The notes under the pieces: generated by a model
Told to the model about the DNA's origin: nothing
What the model saw: the letters and a program-made list of their open reading frames with translations, nothing else
Database searches by the model: none
Made by a program: the position numbers and the translations under genes
Assembly: GCA_020060765.1 (NCBI GenBank)
Contig: JAGUZQ010000057.1
Coordinates: 37,415 to 101,414, forward strand
DNA length: 64,000 nucleotides
Reading direction: 5' to 3'
DNA from: Planctomycetota bacterium
Lineage (GTDB): Bacteria > Planctomycetota > SZUA-567
Shown here: piece after piece, positions 9,601-16,784 of the stretch
Numbering within the stretch: position 1 is the first letter of the stretch
Layout: every line of letters begins with the position of its first letter

Positions 9601-10641
9601 AATCGCCAGGAAGATTTTATCCGTGTTCCTGCTCTTGCGAATCGCCGCGCCTAGAGAATAGCGTTTACCAGGCGTGACGGGAATGAATTTGCTGGCAGTA
9701 AGAATCCAGTCGTCGACGCCGCCCTCCTGCCGCAGACTCGCCTTTCCCCGGTACGCCACAGTGGTGTCAAGAGAGACGCGATCAGGGTGGTGGTTTTTGT
9801 GAGTTTGCCAGAAATCGGTCATCTCGTCATCCAGCAGAAAACCAGTCAGGCAGGATTTCTCCAGCGACGCGCGTTCTTTCCTTTCCGCTTCCTCGTCCTC
9901 CGCCAATGCCTGCGGGTCGAGCAGATATTTGAGCTGCCCCGGATAGGTTTCCCAACTGGCGGTGCCGAATCCCTTCACGTGCGCGCCCGCCGTCAGGCTG
10001 GCGCCGAAACAAACCACCACCGAAGCGGGAGTGACATAGTCTTTTATTTTTTCATGCACTTCGGCGGCGACGATCTTATATCCTTCCGCATTGATATGGA
10101 TGCCGTCCAGACCGCCGCCGTTTTTCATGTTCCTGACTATGGTGTCGGCGCTTTCCACCGCTCCGCCATGGGCGTTAATGATTTCGTACAGATCGACCAG
10201 CAGGAGTTTTTCCTCAGCGGCGATTTTCCGGACAGCCTCGACGTAGGTCAGGATGTGCGCTCCCAGATTTCCCGCCTGCGGATGGTCGGGATGGCGTTTC
10301 AGGATATAAGCTTCGATGGCTGGCGGCGGCGTCATTAGCACAATCGCTTTAACCCCGTTCTGCCGCGAAAGGGCGATCAGTTTGCGCAGATTTTTTTCAT
10401 ACTCGTCCAGCGGCACGAATTTCTGCGGCCAGCAACAGTCGTTGCCGCCAAAATCGAGGATCAGCATGTCCGGCTGGTATTTGAAAACATCCGCGTCGAT
10501 CCGTGCCAACGCGTCGCGGGTGTTATTACCTCCGATACCGGCATTGATTACTTTCACACGCTTCTGTTGTTCCTCTTCGGCGCTAGCGGCAAGACCAGAC
10601 AACGCAAGCGAGACCATGAGAATCAGAGCCATTTTATACAC
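6601..10641 (-). CDS. Giant secreted multidomain protein: SGNH-hydrolase-like, carbohydrate-binding and TIM-barrel domains
   Basis: 1346 residues with a signal peptide (about 1-22, ending LAASA). Residues 28-200 carry SGNH/GDSL blocks II (INAGIGGNNTRD, 33-43), III (GGND, 65-68) and V (DGIHIN, 179-184). Block I with the nucleophile serine is missing at its usual N-terminal place, and a block-I-like VVVCFGASLTAG occurs after block V (208-219). Residues 280-410 look like a carbohydrate-binding jelly roll, and 425-605 like a CBM9-type domain (RDDSLELFF). From about 920 there is a glycosidase-like barrel containing ICFCDRCKDKF, a pattern seen in GH42-like proteins. The GTG start at 10639-10641 follows a GGGGGG run. 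Likely esterase/glycosidase action on extracellular glycan; the substrate is unknown. Confidence 0.7.
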   Translation of the reverse strand: MYKMALILMVSLALSGLAASAEEEQQKRVKVINAGIGGNNTRDALARIDADVFKYQPDMLILDFGGNDCCWPQKFVPLDEYEKNLRKLIALSRQNGVKAIVLMTPPPAIEAYILKRHPDHPQAGNLGAHILTYVEAVRKIAAEEKLLLVDLYEIINAHGGAVESADTIVRNMKNGGGLDGIHINAEGYKIVAAEVHEKIKDYVTPASVVVCFGASLTAGAHVKGFGTASWETYPGQLKYLLDPQALAEDEEAERKERASLEKSCLTGFLLDDEMTDFWQTHKNHHPDRVSLDTTVAYRGKASLRQEGGVDDWILTASKFIPVTPGKRYSLGAAIRKSRNTDKIFLAIRTKDAEGNWTTSHTLGRETVAEGVWKLHEVSFVATGNEISLYIYNTKSNVIGWFDAISLREVAPEGTCVCRKLQNATDWEQADMAAGFMQLSSNIRWPVKSFLNTQVRLLHDENNIYLKATLPEETGYRRKAEFYGQDEPVYRDDSLELFFFTGNDSYFQICVNANGAVFDACKQAGREIDASWQSGVIAEIEEKNSGWEATVTIPKKSLPGLAAENSNIINVNFGRNHAGGYYSWALTEAGKGYASGAVEVLLSEQDYAPGKTVSPYAAAIREAGIISNPDFSGDDAGLYQWRRENDSYFQPAKTRVYVAGESIEFFAQTDKQPSLRLELQDSAGKTEAVTVELKEKTRGVYVGEFRFEQPAAIVGLTLGTQGKPIAFQAGGAGVRCFSHSTKLYPFVYHKNDQALEADTLEVFSLYPHLSLVQGQPSPLAFIIANNLAAESLRNTTKETCLLLDLPAGIELYSDTLFEQRIFAEPVEEASPHGDDYRRYRLQLRTRFAKRDRKTQSAVPYFITHDATVAKAVYYSLRYCGRESTEKSLPVDCLPPAPKVKPLKRLMTGLYLSTWHSDKPASGTIFSDPQAPEIFQSFADAGLNTIFVKNILSLKQIDDPKLDALVKVANCAGLTCGMCTGDFFHWRKLSEEALAKKADGSAFGNTLCPSYRGKEYREMIATWGNAANHGMYLVDHDFELWNYHEHEICFCDRCKDKFKAWLLLYEPDLAYADPAEFETRPEDAPALHKAWNTFKTEMLAQWHRDLQAELQRNMTAAGVPGQARVAITKLRDAKCFDWQRMLKQGDISYLSSMIYAYSSGHAEPTIENCAREFLKWRQLDGVDRFRDIITIAPAEINWGEAVVPDKGMYYQVLEVFGSGAAGFKIWHGSDMNGGKYHWLARALGVVQPVENILYSGELRTISAPDAPGRIRLFSHPAGEVAFVSDYRLGKRELFVPVPIAEGKIVVDLEKGSVLPGGAEKTDGFKVVFDNDDCAKMYFIGSEEQWRAL

Positions 10642-10689
10642 AGAGACAACCCCCCTTCAGGTTTCTGGACGCCGTGTGATGCTCGTTTA

Positions 10690-11337
10690 TTATTCTTTCG
10701 TATCCTTCAGCCAGGCATCCGGTCCGGGACGGAATTTCACGTGTCCGTCCTGGTAGAGGGTGCCAAGTTTGGCGGGCGAGCCGTGGTTGCCGGTGTCGGT
10801 CGCGGCCGAATACATGTCTGTGCAGATGATGGTCGAATAAACCCCGCGGCGCGACAGGCGGTAAGGGGATTCGTAAACGGCGTTGCCGTACTGGTTCCAG
10901 GCGAAATAGAAATAATTCAAATAGGAATTGCCGGGAGCGTTGATAAAGAAATCGTGTTCAGGCGTGCGGACAGGCGGCAGTTCTTTTCCGGGGCAGAAGA
11001 AAATCCCCGGCTCTTCGATATATGAGGGATAGATCGTGTTCAGGAATTTCGCATAGCCGTAGGAACTGGTTGGATGAGGGGTGCCGGGTCTGTAATTATA
11101 TGGGAAGTAATCACGCCAGTCGTTGGCGTAATTGATATATACCAGGCTTTGCTGTTTAAGATTATTCAGGCAGGCAATTTCCCGCGCCTTGTTTACTGCG
11201 CTTTTCAACGTGGGCAATAATAGTCCCGCCAGGATGGACAGGATGGCGATGACTATCAGCAGTTCCACCAAGGTAAAACCGCATACCCGATGGCGGATGC
11301 AAAAATGCTCTGGTTTGCTTGTGGAAAGTTCGGGCAC
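10690..11337 (-). CDS. Type II secretion pseudopilin-like protein (DUF1559 type)
   Basis: About 215 residues. A short basic leader ends at Gly, followed by FTLVELLIVIAILSILAGLL, the prepilin peptidase cleavage/N-methylation motif with Glu at position 5 of the mature protein. The C-terminal part ends in a glycine-rich stretch with DGHVKFRPG, resembling the H-Xn-DG tail of DUF1559 proteins that are greatly expanded in Planctomycetes, Lentisphaerae and Verrucomicrobia. GTG at 11335-11337 is chosen because GGGAGGA lies about seven bases upstream, inside the 16-base gap after the regulator gene. Its place between a regulator and a secreted glycosidase suggests a surface or secretion role in glycan use, which is inference. 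Confidence 0.85.
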   Translation of the reverse strand: MPELSTSKPEHFCIRHRVCGFTLVELLIVIAILSILAGLLLPTLKSAVNKAREIACLNNLKQQSLVYINYANDWRDYFPYNYRPGTPHPTSSYGYAKFLNTIYPSYIEEPGIFFCPGKELPPVRTPEHDFFINAPGNSYLNYFYFAWNQYGNAVYESPYRLSRRGVYSTIICTDMYSAATDTGNHGSPAKLGTLYQDGHVKFRPGPDAWLKDTKE

Positions 11338-11353
11338 GCCAGTTCCTCCCGCG

Positions 11354-12463
11354 TTAACCAATTTTCGGAATATCGCGCATCATCACTCTCGGCATGATAC
11401 GGATTGTTTTCGGCGTTCTTTTACGGCTGGCGGCTGTCGCGACAGCTTTCTCGCCCATTTTCTCGAAGTCAACCGCCACGGTGCTGATGCCGTACCGCAT
11501 CCCCAGGCTCGGAAACAGATTGTCGTAACCTGTCACCTTAACGTCGGAAATCCCCTTGCCGTTCAGCCACTCAAGCGCGCCCTGCGCCAGCAGATCGTTG
11601 GTGCAGAGGAGTGTGTCTGGTTTCCTGTCGTCAGTGAAAAGTTCAGCAGCCAGCATCCCGCCTATCTCCTCTAACGTTCTGTTTCCCTTGGCTCCGCCGG
11701 AACATATCTGTCGCGGCGAGGCTGGCAGATTATTATCGCGCAAAGCGGCCAGCATTCCCTCCTCGCGGTTTTTGTAATTCAGATCGCCTGTTTCCACCGT
11801 TAGTATACGCACGTTCCGACCGCCCTGGCTGACGGCGTTCTGGCAGATCTGATAGCCGCCGCCGAAGTCGTCGTTAAATACCCCGTAGACGTTTTCCGGA
11901 GTGTTGTCAAACCCCGCCATTTCGTAATTTACATAAACAAAGCGCAGCTGGGGAAATTTTTCCGCCAGCCTGACGCCTTCTTCAAGACTTTGCCAGGCCA
12001 GCATCACAACTCCCGTGAAGTCTACCCCTGCCAGTCCCTGGTAAAACCTGATATTGGTTTCAGGATCGGCCGAAAACAAAACCGGCGAAATGAGGTTCTG
12101 ATCGGTAAGGCGTGAAATACCCTTGAAGATGCAGCCATGAATAACGTCAGGCTGGGAAAAAACATATTCCCGGCTGTAAATCCCGCACATGGTGCGCAGG
12201 CCAGCTTCAGGCTTTGCCCCGACGAAACAACCATTTTTCGGGCGTTTATAGCAGATTCCCTGCTTGATAAGCTCCTGCATGGCAATATATGCCGTACGTA
12301 TGCTGACGCCAGCCAGTTTTGCTATGGTCGCAAGTTCCGGCATTCTGTCGCCTTCCACCAAGCTGTTTTCGTCGATGTAGCGCCGCAGACTTGAGCCAAT
12401 CTGCCGGTAAAGCGGCTCGGTAGAGTTGGTTTTGATCTCAAAACAGGCAGATATGTCAGCCAT
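11354..12463 (-). CDS. GntR-HTH / LacI-type ligand-binding transcriptional regulator
   Basis: 369 residues. Residues 15-80 form a GntR winged helix (EPLYRQIGSSLRRYI, VSIRTAYIAMQELIKQG). Residues about 90-360 form a periplasmic-binding-protein-like sugar sensor (ending LLCTNDLLAQGALEWL, VKVTGYDN), the domain arrangement of AraR-type regulators. It probably represses the downstream glycan genes until a sugar binds. ATG at 12461-12463 is preceded by GAGGT with a nine-base gap and by a promoter at 12496-12523. It is the first gene of the minus-strand run and is followed after 16 bases by the pseudopilin gene, so it likely regulates its own operon. The effector cannot be named. Confidence 0.85.
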   Translation of the reverse strand: MADISACFEIKTNSTEPLYRQIGSSLRRYIDENSLVEGDRMPELATIAKLAGVSIRTAYIAMQELIKQGICYKRPKNGCFVGAKPEAGLRTMCGIYSREYVFSQPDVIHGCIFKGISRLTDQNLISPVLFSADPETNIRFYQGLAGVDFTGVVMLAWQSLEEGVRLAEKFPQLRFVYVNYEMAGFDNTPENVYGVFNDDFGGGYQICQNAVSQGGRNVRILTVETGDLNYKNREEGMLAALRDNNLPASPRQICSGGAKGNRTLEEIGGMLAAELFTDDRKPDTLLCTNDLLAQGALEWLNGKGISDVKVTGYDNLFPSLGMRYGISTVAVDFEKMGEKAVATAASRKRTPKTIRIMPRVMMRDIPKIG

Positions 12464-12495
12464 GTATAATTTACCTCACTTTAATCATTTAACCT

Positions 12496-12523
12496 ATTTT
12501 ACCATATTTATCGCTTTTGTCAA
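12496..12523 (-). promoter_or_regulatory. Promoter of the glycan-utilisation operon
   Basis: On the minus strand, a consensus TTGACA (12518-12523) and TAAAAT (12496-12501) are separated by 16 bases. They lie 33 bases upstream of the regulator start codon. No clear operator palindrome was identified in the A/T-rich stretch between promoter and start. Confidence 0.7.
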
Positions 12524-12655
12524 GTGAGTGTGAAAGAATGATAGACGTCGGAATGTTTATTTATTTTTTTGGTCACACTTGCGTAACCGCCGACACTACT
12601 GGGTTGAGCAAGGAAATGAACATCCGCTTTTAAACCTGAAGACAAGGAGAAAATC

Positions 12656-13168
12656 ATGAAAAGCTTGAAATGGACAGGATTGCTGACAATTGCCATGGTG
12701 ATGACAGTTGGTATTACAAGCGGAGCGGCGGCGGCTGACCGCGACCGGCACGACAGGAACGACCATCGCGACAGGCGTGAAGGACACGACAGGAAAGACG
12801 ATAGGCGCGATAATAATCACGGGAAATCCAAGGGAGTGGAAGCCGTGTTCAGCCTGCTGCTGAATAATCTGAGCAACCAGAGAACCGTTACCCGCACCTG
12901 GGTTCCGGGACACTACGAGGAACGCACCGAACGGGTACTGGTCGAGGCGGGGCATTACGAAAATCATTATATTCCCGCCGTATATGAAAGGCGTACCGAC
13001 CGTAGAGGAAGGTCTTTCACTGTTCTGGTGCAGCCGGAACGGACGGAAAGAGTCTGGGTTCCCGAGCGCTACGAAATGCGCACGGTGCGTTACTGGATCG
13101 AGGGTTACTGGGTGGAATCCAGCCAGTCCTGCGCAAAGCCGGGGTTGAACCTGAGGTTCAAGTTCTAA
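12656..13168 (+). CDS. Secreted protein with charged linker and aromatic repeats
   Basis: 170 residues with a signal peptide ending in GAAAA near residue 26. A strongly charged Asp/Arg/His segment (27-57) follows. The C-terminal half has imperfect repeats built on a W/V-V-P-x-x-Y-E-x-R-T pattern: TWVPGHYEERTERV, EAGHYENHYIPAVYERR and VWVPERYEMRTVRYW. Similar repeats occur in envelope proteins of unknown function. ATG at 12656 has AAGGAG six bases upstream. It has its own upstream region, divergent from the glycan operon, and is followed by a hairpin. Likely exported to the periplasm or surface; no activity is assigned. Confidence 0.75.
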   Translation: MKSLKWTGLLTIAMVMTVGITSGAAAADRDRHDRNDHRDRREGHDRKDDRRDNNHGKSKGVEAVFSLLLNNLSNQRTVTRTWVPGHYEERTERVLVEAGHYENHYIPAVYERRTDRRGRSFTVLVQPERTERVWVPERYEMRTVRYWIEGYWVESSQSCAKPGLNLRFKF

Positions 13169-13190
13169 GTCGCGTACAGTGGATCAGGCG

Positions 13191-13238
13191 TCAGGCTTCG
13201 GGCTTCAGGGTTGATTAATCCTGAAGCCTGTAGCCTGA
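13191..13238. repeat. Long inverted repeat between the secreted protein and sigma factor genes
   Basis: Two 19-base arms (13191-13209 and 13220-13238) built on CAGGCT and GCTTCAGG pair at 17 of 19 positions around a 10-base loop. There is no T-run, so it is a transcript-stabilising or weak terminator hairpin, or a REP-like unit, rather than a standard terminator. Confidence 0.6.
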
Positions 13239-13291
13239 AAGGCTGTCGAAATGTATTGGTAAGAAACTGCTTTTCCGGTATGATTCCGGGC

Positions 13292-13858
13292 ATGGACAAA
13301 ACCGTTGAGCAGGATGAACAGGATAAGGAAGACGTGGTCTCGTCCCTGCGGGGCGACGAAGAAGCCTATACCCGGCTGCTGCGGCGATACGAGGAAGACA
13401 TAGCGCGCCAGATGTGGAGGTTTGCCCATGACCGGGGCGAACATGAAATACTGGTGCATGACGTGTTTGTGGAGGCTTTTTTCTCCCTGCCCAAGTTTGG
13501 CTTCCGCGCGCCTTTCGCCCACTGGCTGCGCCGGATCGCAACCCACGTCGGCTACGGCTTCTGGCGTCAGAAAGGCCGGGGAAGAAAAATTATACACCTG
13601 CAGGACCCGGACTCTCTGGCAGGCAAACCCGCGCCAGAGAAAACAGATGAAGGGATTTCGCTGTTTGGCCTGCTGGAGAAGTTGAATCCTGAAGAGCGTT
13701 TGGTGTTGACACTGACTTATGATGAAGGGCTGAACGCCAAACAGATCGCCGAACGCATGGGGTGGACGCATATCATGACCCGGGCGCGGCTGTCCCGGGC
13801 ACGGAAAAAACTGCGTACGATTGCGGAAAACGCGGGACTGGGAAAGGAATTATCATGA
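13292..13858 (+). CDS. ECF-type RNA polymerase sigma factor
   Basis: About 189 residues. Region 2 is visible (TRLLRRYEEDIARQMWRFAH, then HEILVHDVFVEAFF), and region 4 ends in a helix-turn-helix (LNPEERLVLTLTYDEGLNAKQIAERMG, quoted in part: PEERLVLTLTYDEG, AKQIAERMGWTH). It directs RNA polymerase to a small regulon. The ATG at 13292 is chosen by fit to the family; an ATG at 13280 is possible, and neither has a good ribosome site. The stop overlaps the ATG of the next gene as ATGA. The next two genes encode membrane-anchored proteins, so the sigma factor is probably held by them and released by an envelope signal. Confidence 0.85.
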   Translation: MDKTVEQDEQDKEDVVSSLRGDEEAYTRLLRRYEEDIARQMWRFAHDRGEHEILVHDVFVEAFFSLPKFGFRAPFAHWLRRIATHVGYGFWRQKGRGRKIIHLQDPDSLAGKPAPEKTDEGISLFGLLEKLNPEERLVLTLTYDEGLNAKQIAERMGWTHIMTRARLSRARKKLRTIAENAGLGKELS

Positions 13859-14124
13859 ACATCGATAAACAGTTGGACAGGCTGGCTTTGCAGGAACGGC
13901 AAGCGCCGGTGCCGAAGACCAGCGTGGCGGGGATGGTGTTGCAGACCATCCGTCAGGAGCAGGTGATCGAACTGCGCAGCTTCAACCGCTTCAGCATCGG
14001 CACCGCGGTTGCCGCCGCGCTGTTTCTGGTGGTGACGATGCAATTTTTCTCCGCGCGGGATGCCGCCGCATATGAGCCGGAATCCTATGTCTATGCCGAT
14101 TTAGACGCCGAGATGGAGCAATAA
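13855..14124 (+). CDS. Small membrane protein, candidate anti-sigma factor (CnrY-like position)
   Basis: 89 residues: about 45 N-terminal cytoplasmic residues, one membrane segment (IGTAVAAALFLVVTMQFF, about 50-67) and a short acidic periplasmic tail. No zinc-finger HC2 motif is present. ATG at 13855 overlaps the sigma factor stop and has AAGGAA six bases upstream. Size, topology and position match small anti-sigma factors such as CnrY, whose short cytoplasmic part wraps the sigma factor; the role here is inferred from context, since the sequence itself is not diagnostic. Confidence 0.65.
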   Translation: MNIDKQLDRLALQERQAPVPKTSVAGMVLQTIRQEQVIELRSFNRFSIGTAVAAALFLVVTMQFFSARDAAAYEPESYVYADLDAEMEQ

Positions 14125-14126
14125 TA

Positions 14127-14558
14127 ATGACAAGCCCTGCAGACGCAAACGACGCTTTACCGGGGGTGGTGCGGAAAAAGATTTTCCTGTACGAACTGGT
14201 CATTCTCGCCAGCGGGGTTATCCTCGGCGTTTCCTGCGTTCTGATTTACCAGGGGCTTTATCCTGCCGTCCGCAGCAGCGGGAAAAAACCCGACGCCGGG
14301 CGGATCGCGGCCAGGATTCAGGAAAAGTATGAACTGGACGACGCGCAGAAAACGAAAGTCACGGAAATATTCACTCAGCATTTCAATCAGTTGGAGGAAC
14401 TGCGTAACTCCCTCAGCCCGCAACTTGACCAACAGTACGAATCTCTCAAGACGGAAATGCGGAAAGTGCTTACCCCGGAACAATTTAGCAAGTGGGAACC
14501 CAGCTTCGAGGAACGCCGCCAACGCTATAAAAACAATTCTCTCCGCCAGACGCGATAG
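14127..14558 (+). CDS. Membrane-anchored periplasmic CpxP/CnrX-like sensor protein
   Basis: 143 residues with one N-terminal membrane helix (LYELVILASGVILGVSCVLI, about 21-40) and a helical periplasmic domain. The domain holds ELDDAQKTKVTEIFTQHF and a closing VLTPEQFSKWE, the LTxxQ-type signature of CpxP, Spy and CnrX-family four-helix proteins. It starts two bases after the preceding stop. Only one histidine occurs in the periplasmic part, so the multi-His metal site of CnrX is not conserved. It probably senses envelope stress and controls the small membrane protein and sigma factor encoded before it; the signal is unknown. Confidence 0.7.
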   Translation: MTSPADANDALPGVVRKKIFLYELVILASGVILGVSCVLIYQGLYPAVRSSGKKPDAGRIAARIQEKYELDDAQKTKVTEIFTQHFNQLEELRNSLSPQLDQQYESLKTEMRKVLTPEQFSKWEPSFEERRQRYKNNSLRQTR

Positions 14559-14615
14559 CAGATCAATGAATTCGGAATTAAGTTTTGTGCTCCCAGATTA
14601 CGCATTGTTCCTTAA

Positions 14616-15290
14616 TTAAAACGACGCTGCCACAAGATAGATAACTAACAGCATCACAAGTGTTCCAATGGCAATCTCGGTTGCTCTTTGGTACTTCTCA
14701 CCTGTATCTACACGCAGTACAGGATCACATATCTTTTCGATCTTCTGGATGGCGGCTTCTACTTTTTGAGCAAAGGCATCATCTTCACCGCCCATACCGT
14801 AGATGATGCTCTCTATTTCTTCTATTTGTGTATGGCAATTCTCTATGCGGTTCTCATCGCTACTATGTTCTGCATTCATCGCGAGTTGCTCTAGTCTCTT
14901 CAAACGGCGAGGCGCACTCATGTACTGGTGTAACAGATTTGAAATCTCACTAAACGGCTTGACAGCTTCAAGGCCGAAGTATGCTTGAAAGCGATAACGT
15001 TTGGCATCCATTTCCCCCCAAAGGTCTTTGTGCTTCATGTACCGCTCTACCTGCACGGCTGCTTCCCCTGCTTCAGGAGTAGCCTGCCCCTCACTTGAAT
15101 ATCCAAAAATATTCCTCATTGCAGCAAATGCATTTCTCGCATTGTAGAACATAGAAAGAACGTCCTCGGCTAATTCCATTTTTCTCTTGCCTAGGCTTTC
15201 CCGCCGCCATGAATCGACACCGTAGATCGCCGTTGCGCAAGCCACCACCACGCTTACGGTCTGCAATACATCACCCCATACAATACTCAT
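14616..15290 (-). CDS. Membrane protein of unknown function
   Basis: 224 residues with an N-terminal membrane helix (VLQTVSVVVACATAIYGVD) and a C-terminal one (AIGTLVMLLVIYLVAASF), enclosing a long, mostly helical cytoplasmic part. ATG at 15288-15290 is chosen over an upstream in-frame start because GGAAGGA lies just before it. Base composition is clearly lower in G+C than the neighbours, and rare codons such as AGA and ATA-type usage appear, suggesting recent acquisition. It stands alone between two plus-strand operons. I do not recognise a family; the two-helix layout is seen in some phage-defence and stress membrane proteins, but nothing here proves that. Confidence 0.6.
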   Translation of the reverse strand: MSIVWGDVLQTVSVVVACATAIYGVDSWRRESLGKRKMELAEDVLSMFYNARNAFAAMRNIFGYSSEGQATPEAGEAAVQVERYMKHKDLWGEMDAKRYRFQAYFGLEAVKPFSEISNLLHQYMSAPRRLKRLEQLAMNAEHSSDENRIENCHTQIEEIESIIYGMGGEDDAFAQKVEAAIQKIEKICDPVLRVDTGEKYQRATEIAIGTLVMLLVIYLVAASF

Positions 15291-15568
15291 TTTTTTCCTT
15301 CCAAAACACAAGAGAATCTGACCCAACAAGTATATGTATAGGCTGGCATTAAATCAATAGAGTTCGCTACCGGAAGTCAATGCGTGCGACTATGCGTGCG
15401 ACTATCATTGTGGCATGATAATCTGGTTTAAAAAACTTTAGCAAGGGGTTTCTGGACACAATACTTGCTCTTCCATTGAAAATTCGATAAGACGAGATGA
15501 TGCATTTTGAAAACCAGAAACCTTATAGCCTGCATCCCCGTTTTTTTCAAAAAAATCCTCATTAACGA

Positions 15569-15596
15569 TTGACAGAGCCGAATACCGTGGTATCAT
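15569..15596 (+). promoter_or_regulatory. Promoter of the rex-hydrogenase operon
   Basis: Consensus TTGACA (15569-15574), a 16-base spacer and TATCAT (15591-15596). The expected transcription start, near 15603, lies just upstream of the Rex operator. The rest of the 380-base gap 15291-15672 is A/T-rich and holds no convincing gene. Confidence 0.75.
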
Positions 15597-15610
15597 TACC
15601 AAAAGATGCC

Positions 15611-15628
15611 ATGTGAAATAATTCACAA
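15611..15628 (+). promoter_or_regulatory. Rex operator
   Basis: ATGTGAAATAATTCACAA matches the known Rex consensus TTGTGAAATATTTCACAA at 16 of 18 positions, with intact TGTGAA and TTCACA half-sites. It lies about 15 bases downstream of the -10 box and 45 bases before rex, so bound Rex would block initiation or early elongation. High NADH would release it and induce the hydrogenase operon. Confidence 0.85.
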
Positions 15629-15672
15629 TGTTAAGAATTTAACGGCGTTACACCTTTCACGCGAGGTTGCCG

Positions 15673-16290
15673 GTGATATCGGACAAGGCTATAGCCAGAA
15701 TCAGCCTGTATCGTCGCCTGTTGATGGATTTGCACAAAGAAGGTCGTGAAGCCATTTTTTCCCACGATCTGGCGGCAATAGCAGGCGGCTCCGCAGCGCA
15801 GGTCAGGCGCGACCTGATGGCGATCGGTTACAGCGGCAGCCCGACCAAAGGCTATATCATTGACGAGCTGGTGCGCAGCATCAGCGATTTTCTCGACTGC
15901 GCCCGCCACCAGAATGTTGCACTGATAGGCATAGGCAACCTGGGGCGGGCGATACTGGCGTATTTCACCAACCGCCGCCCGAATCTGAAGATAGTGGCTG
16001 CTTTTGATAACGATGAGCATAAGGTCAACCGGGTTATTCATGGTTGCCGCTGTTATCACACCGACGACTTGGAAAAGATTCTGCAGGAGAACGACGTAAA
16101 GCTCGGTATTCTGACTGTCTCCGCCTCGGGCGCGCAGGGCGCGGCGGAAAAACTGGTGGATGCGGGTGTGAAGGGGATTCTTAACTTTGCGCCGATTCCG
16201 CTGAAATTGCCCCGGAAGATATATGTCGAAAACGTGGATATGAGCGCCTCAATCGAAAAGGTGGCGTTTTTTGCCCGAAAAGGTAAGTGA
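15673..16290 (+). CDS. rex: Redox-sensing transcriptional repressor Rex
   Basis: About 205 residues. The N-terminal winged helix (residues about 5-75, including IAGGSAAQVRRDLMAIG) binds DNA. The Rossmann domain starts with VALIGIGNLGRAILAY, the NAD(H) site, and has ILTVSASGAQGAAEKLVDAG and a domain-swap helix near the C-terminus. It represses when NAD+ dominates and leaves DNA when NADH rises. GTG at 15673 is preferred because GAGG lies about seven bases upstream; TTG at 15667 is an alternative. It heads the hydrogenase operon, overlaps the next gene, and has its own operator upstream, giving direct coupling of H2 production to the NADH/NAD+ ratio. Confidence 0.93.
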   Translation: MISDKAIARISLYRRLLMDLHKEGREAIFSHDLAAIAGGSAAQVRRDLMAIGYSGSPTKGYIIDELVRSISDFLDCARHQNVALIGIGNLGRAILAYFTNRRPNLKIVAAFDNDEHKVNRVIHGCRCYHTDDLEKILQENDVKLGILTVSASGAQGAAEKLVDAGVKGILNFAPIPLKLPRKIYVENVDMSASIEKVAFFARKGK

Positions 16291-16784
16291 AAGGGATGAA
16301 CGTGGAGATTAAACAACTAGAACCTATTCTCAAGAAATATGAGGGCGGGGGCAGGGATCAGTTGATTCCCCTGTTGCAGGAGGTGCAGAATACCGTGGGC
16401 TATCTTTCCCGCGAGTCCATCACCTGCATTTCGCGCAAGATGAACCTGCCTGCCAGCAAAATCTACGGGGTAGCCACCTTTTACAACCAGTTCCGGTTTA
16501 CCCCGCAGGGCAAATACCACGTTCAGGTCTGCCGCGGCACCGCCTGCCACGTCAAAGGGTCGGCGGCGATTCTGGAGGCCTTGCAGAAAGAGCTGGGCGT
16601 CAATCCCGGACAGACCACCCGCGATGGGCTGTTCAGCCTGGAAGTGGTCGCCTGCATCGGCGCTTGCGGACTGGCTCCGGTCATAACCGTCGACGGCGAG
16701 TTCCACGCGCGCCTGACGCCGGAACTGGTGGGAGAAATTATCGAAACTTATCGTAGAAAGGCGGCGGAAAATGTTAAAGCCTAA
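16287..16784 (+). CDS. hydC: NuoE-like [2Fe-2S] subunit of the NAD-linked [FeFe] hydrogenase
   Basis: 165 residues of the thioredoxin-like ferredoxin family (NuoE, HndA, Thermotoga HydC). Four cluster ligands are C82 and C87 (CRGTAC) and C123 and C127 (CIGAC). An N-terminal helical bundle precedes them, as usual. It passes electrons between the flavoprotein subunit and the hydrogenase. The start may be GTG at 16287, overlapping the rex stop as GTGA, or ATG at 16296. The 3' end overlaps the next gene by 14 bases. It is part of a HydABC-type complex that makes H2 from NADH, probably together with reduced ferredoxin by electron confurcation. Confidence 0.92.
   Translation: MKGMNVEIKQLEPILKKYEGGGRDQLIPLLQEVQNTVGYLSRESITCISRKMNLPASKIYGVATFYNQFRFTPQGKYHVQVCRGTACHVKGSAAILEALQKELGVNPGQTTRDGLFSLEVVACIGACGLAPVITVDGEFHARLTPELVGEIIETYRRKAAENVKA

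Noticed and set aside
15438..15626. 62-codon minus-strand open frame upstream of rex
   Set aside because: It has no ribosome site or recognisable product and overlaps the rex promoter and operator, so it is probably chance.
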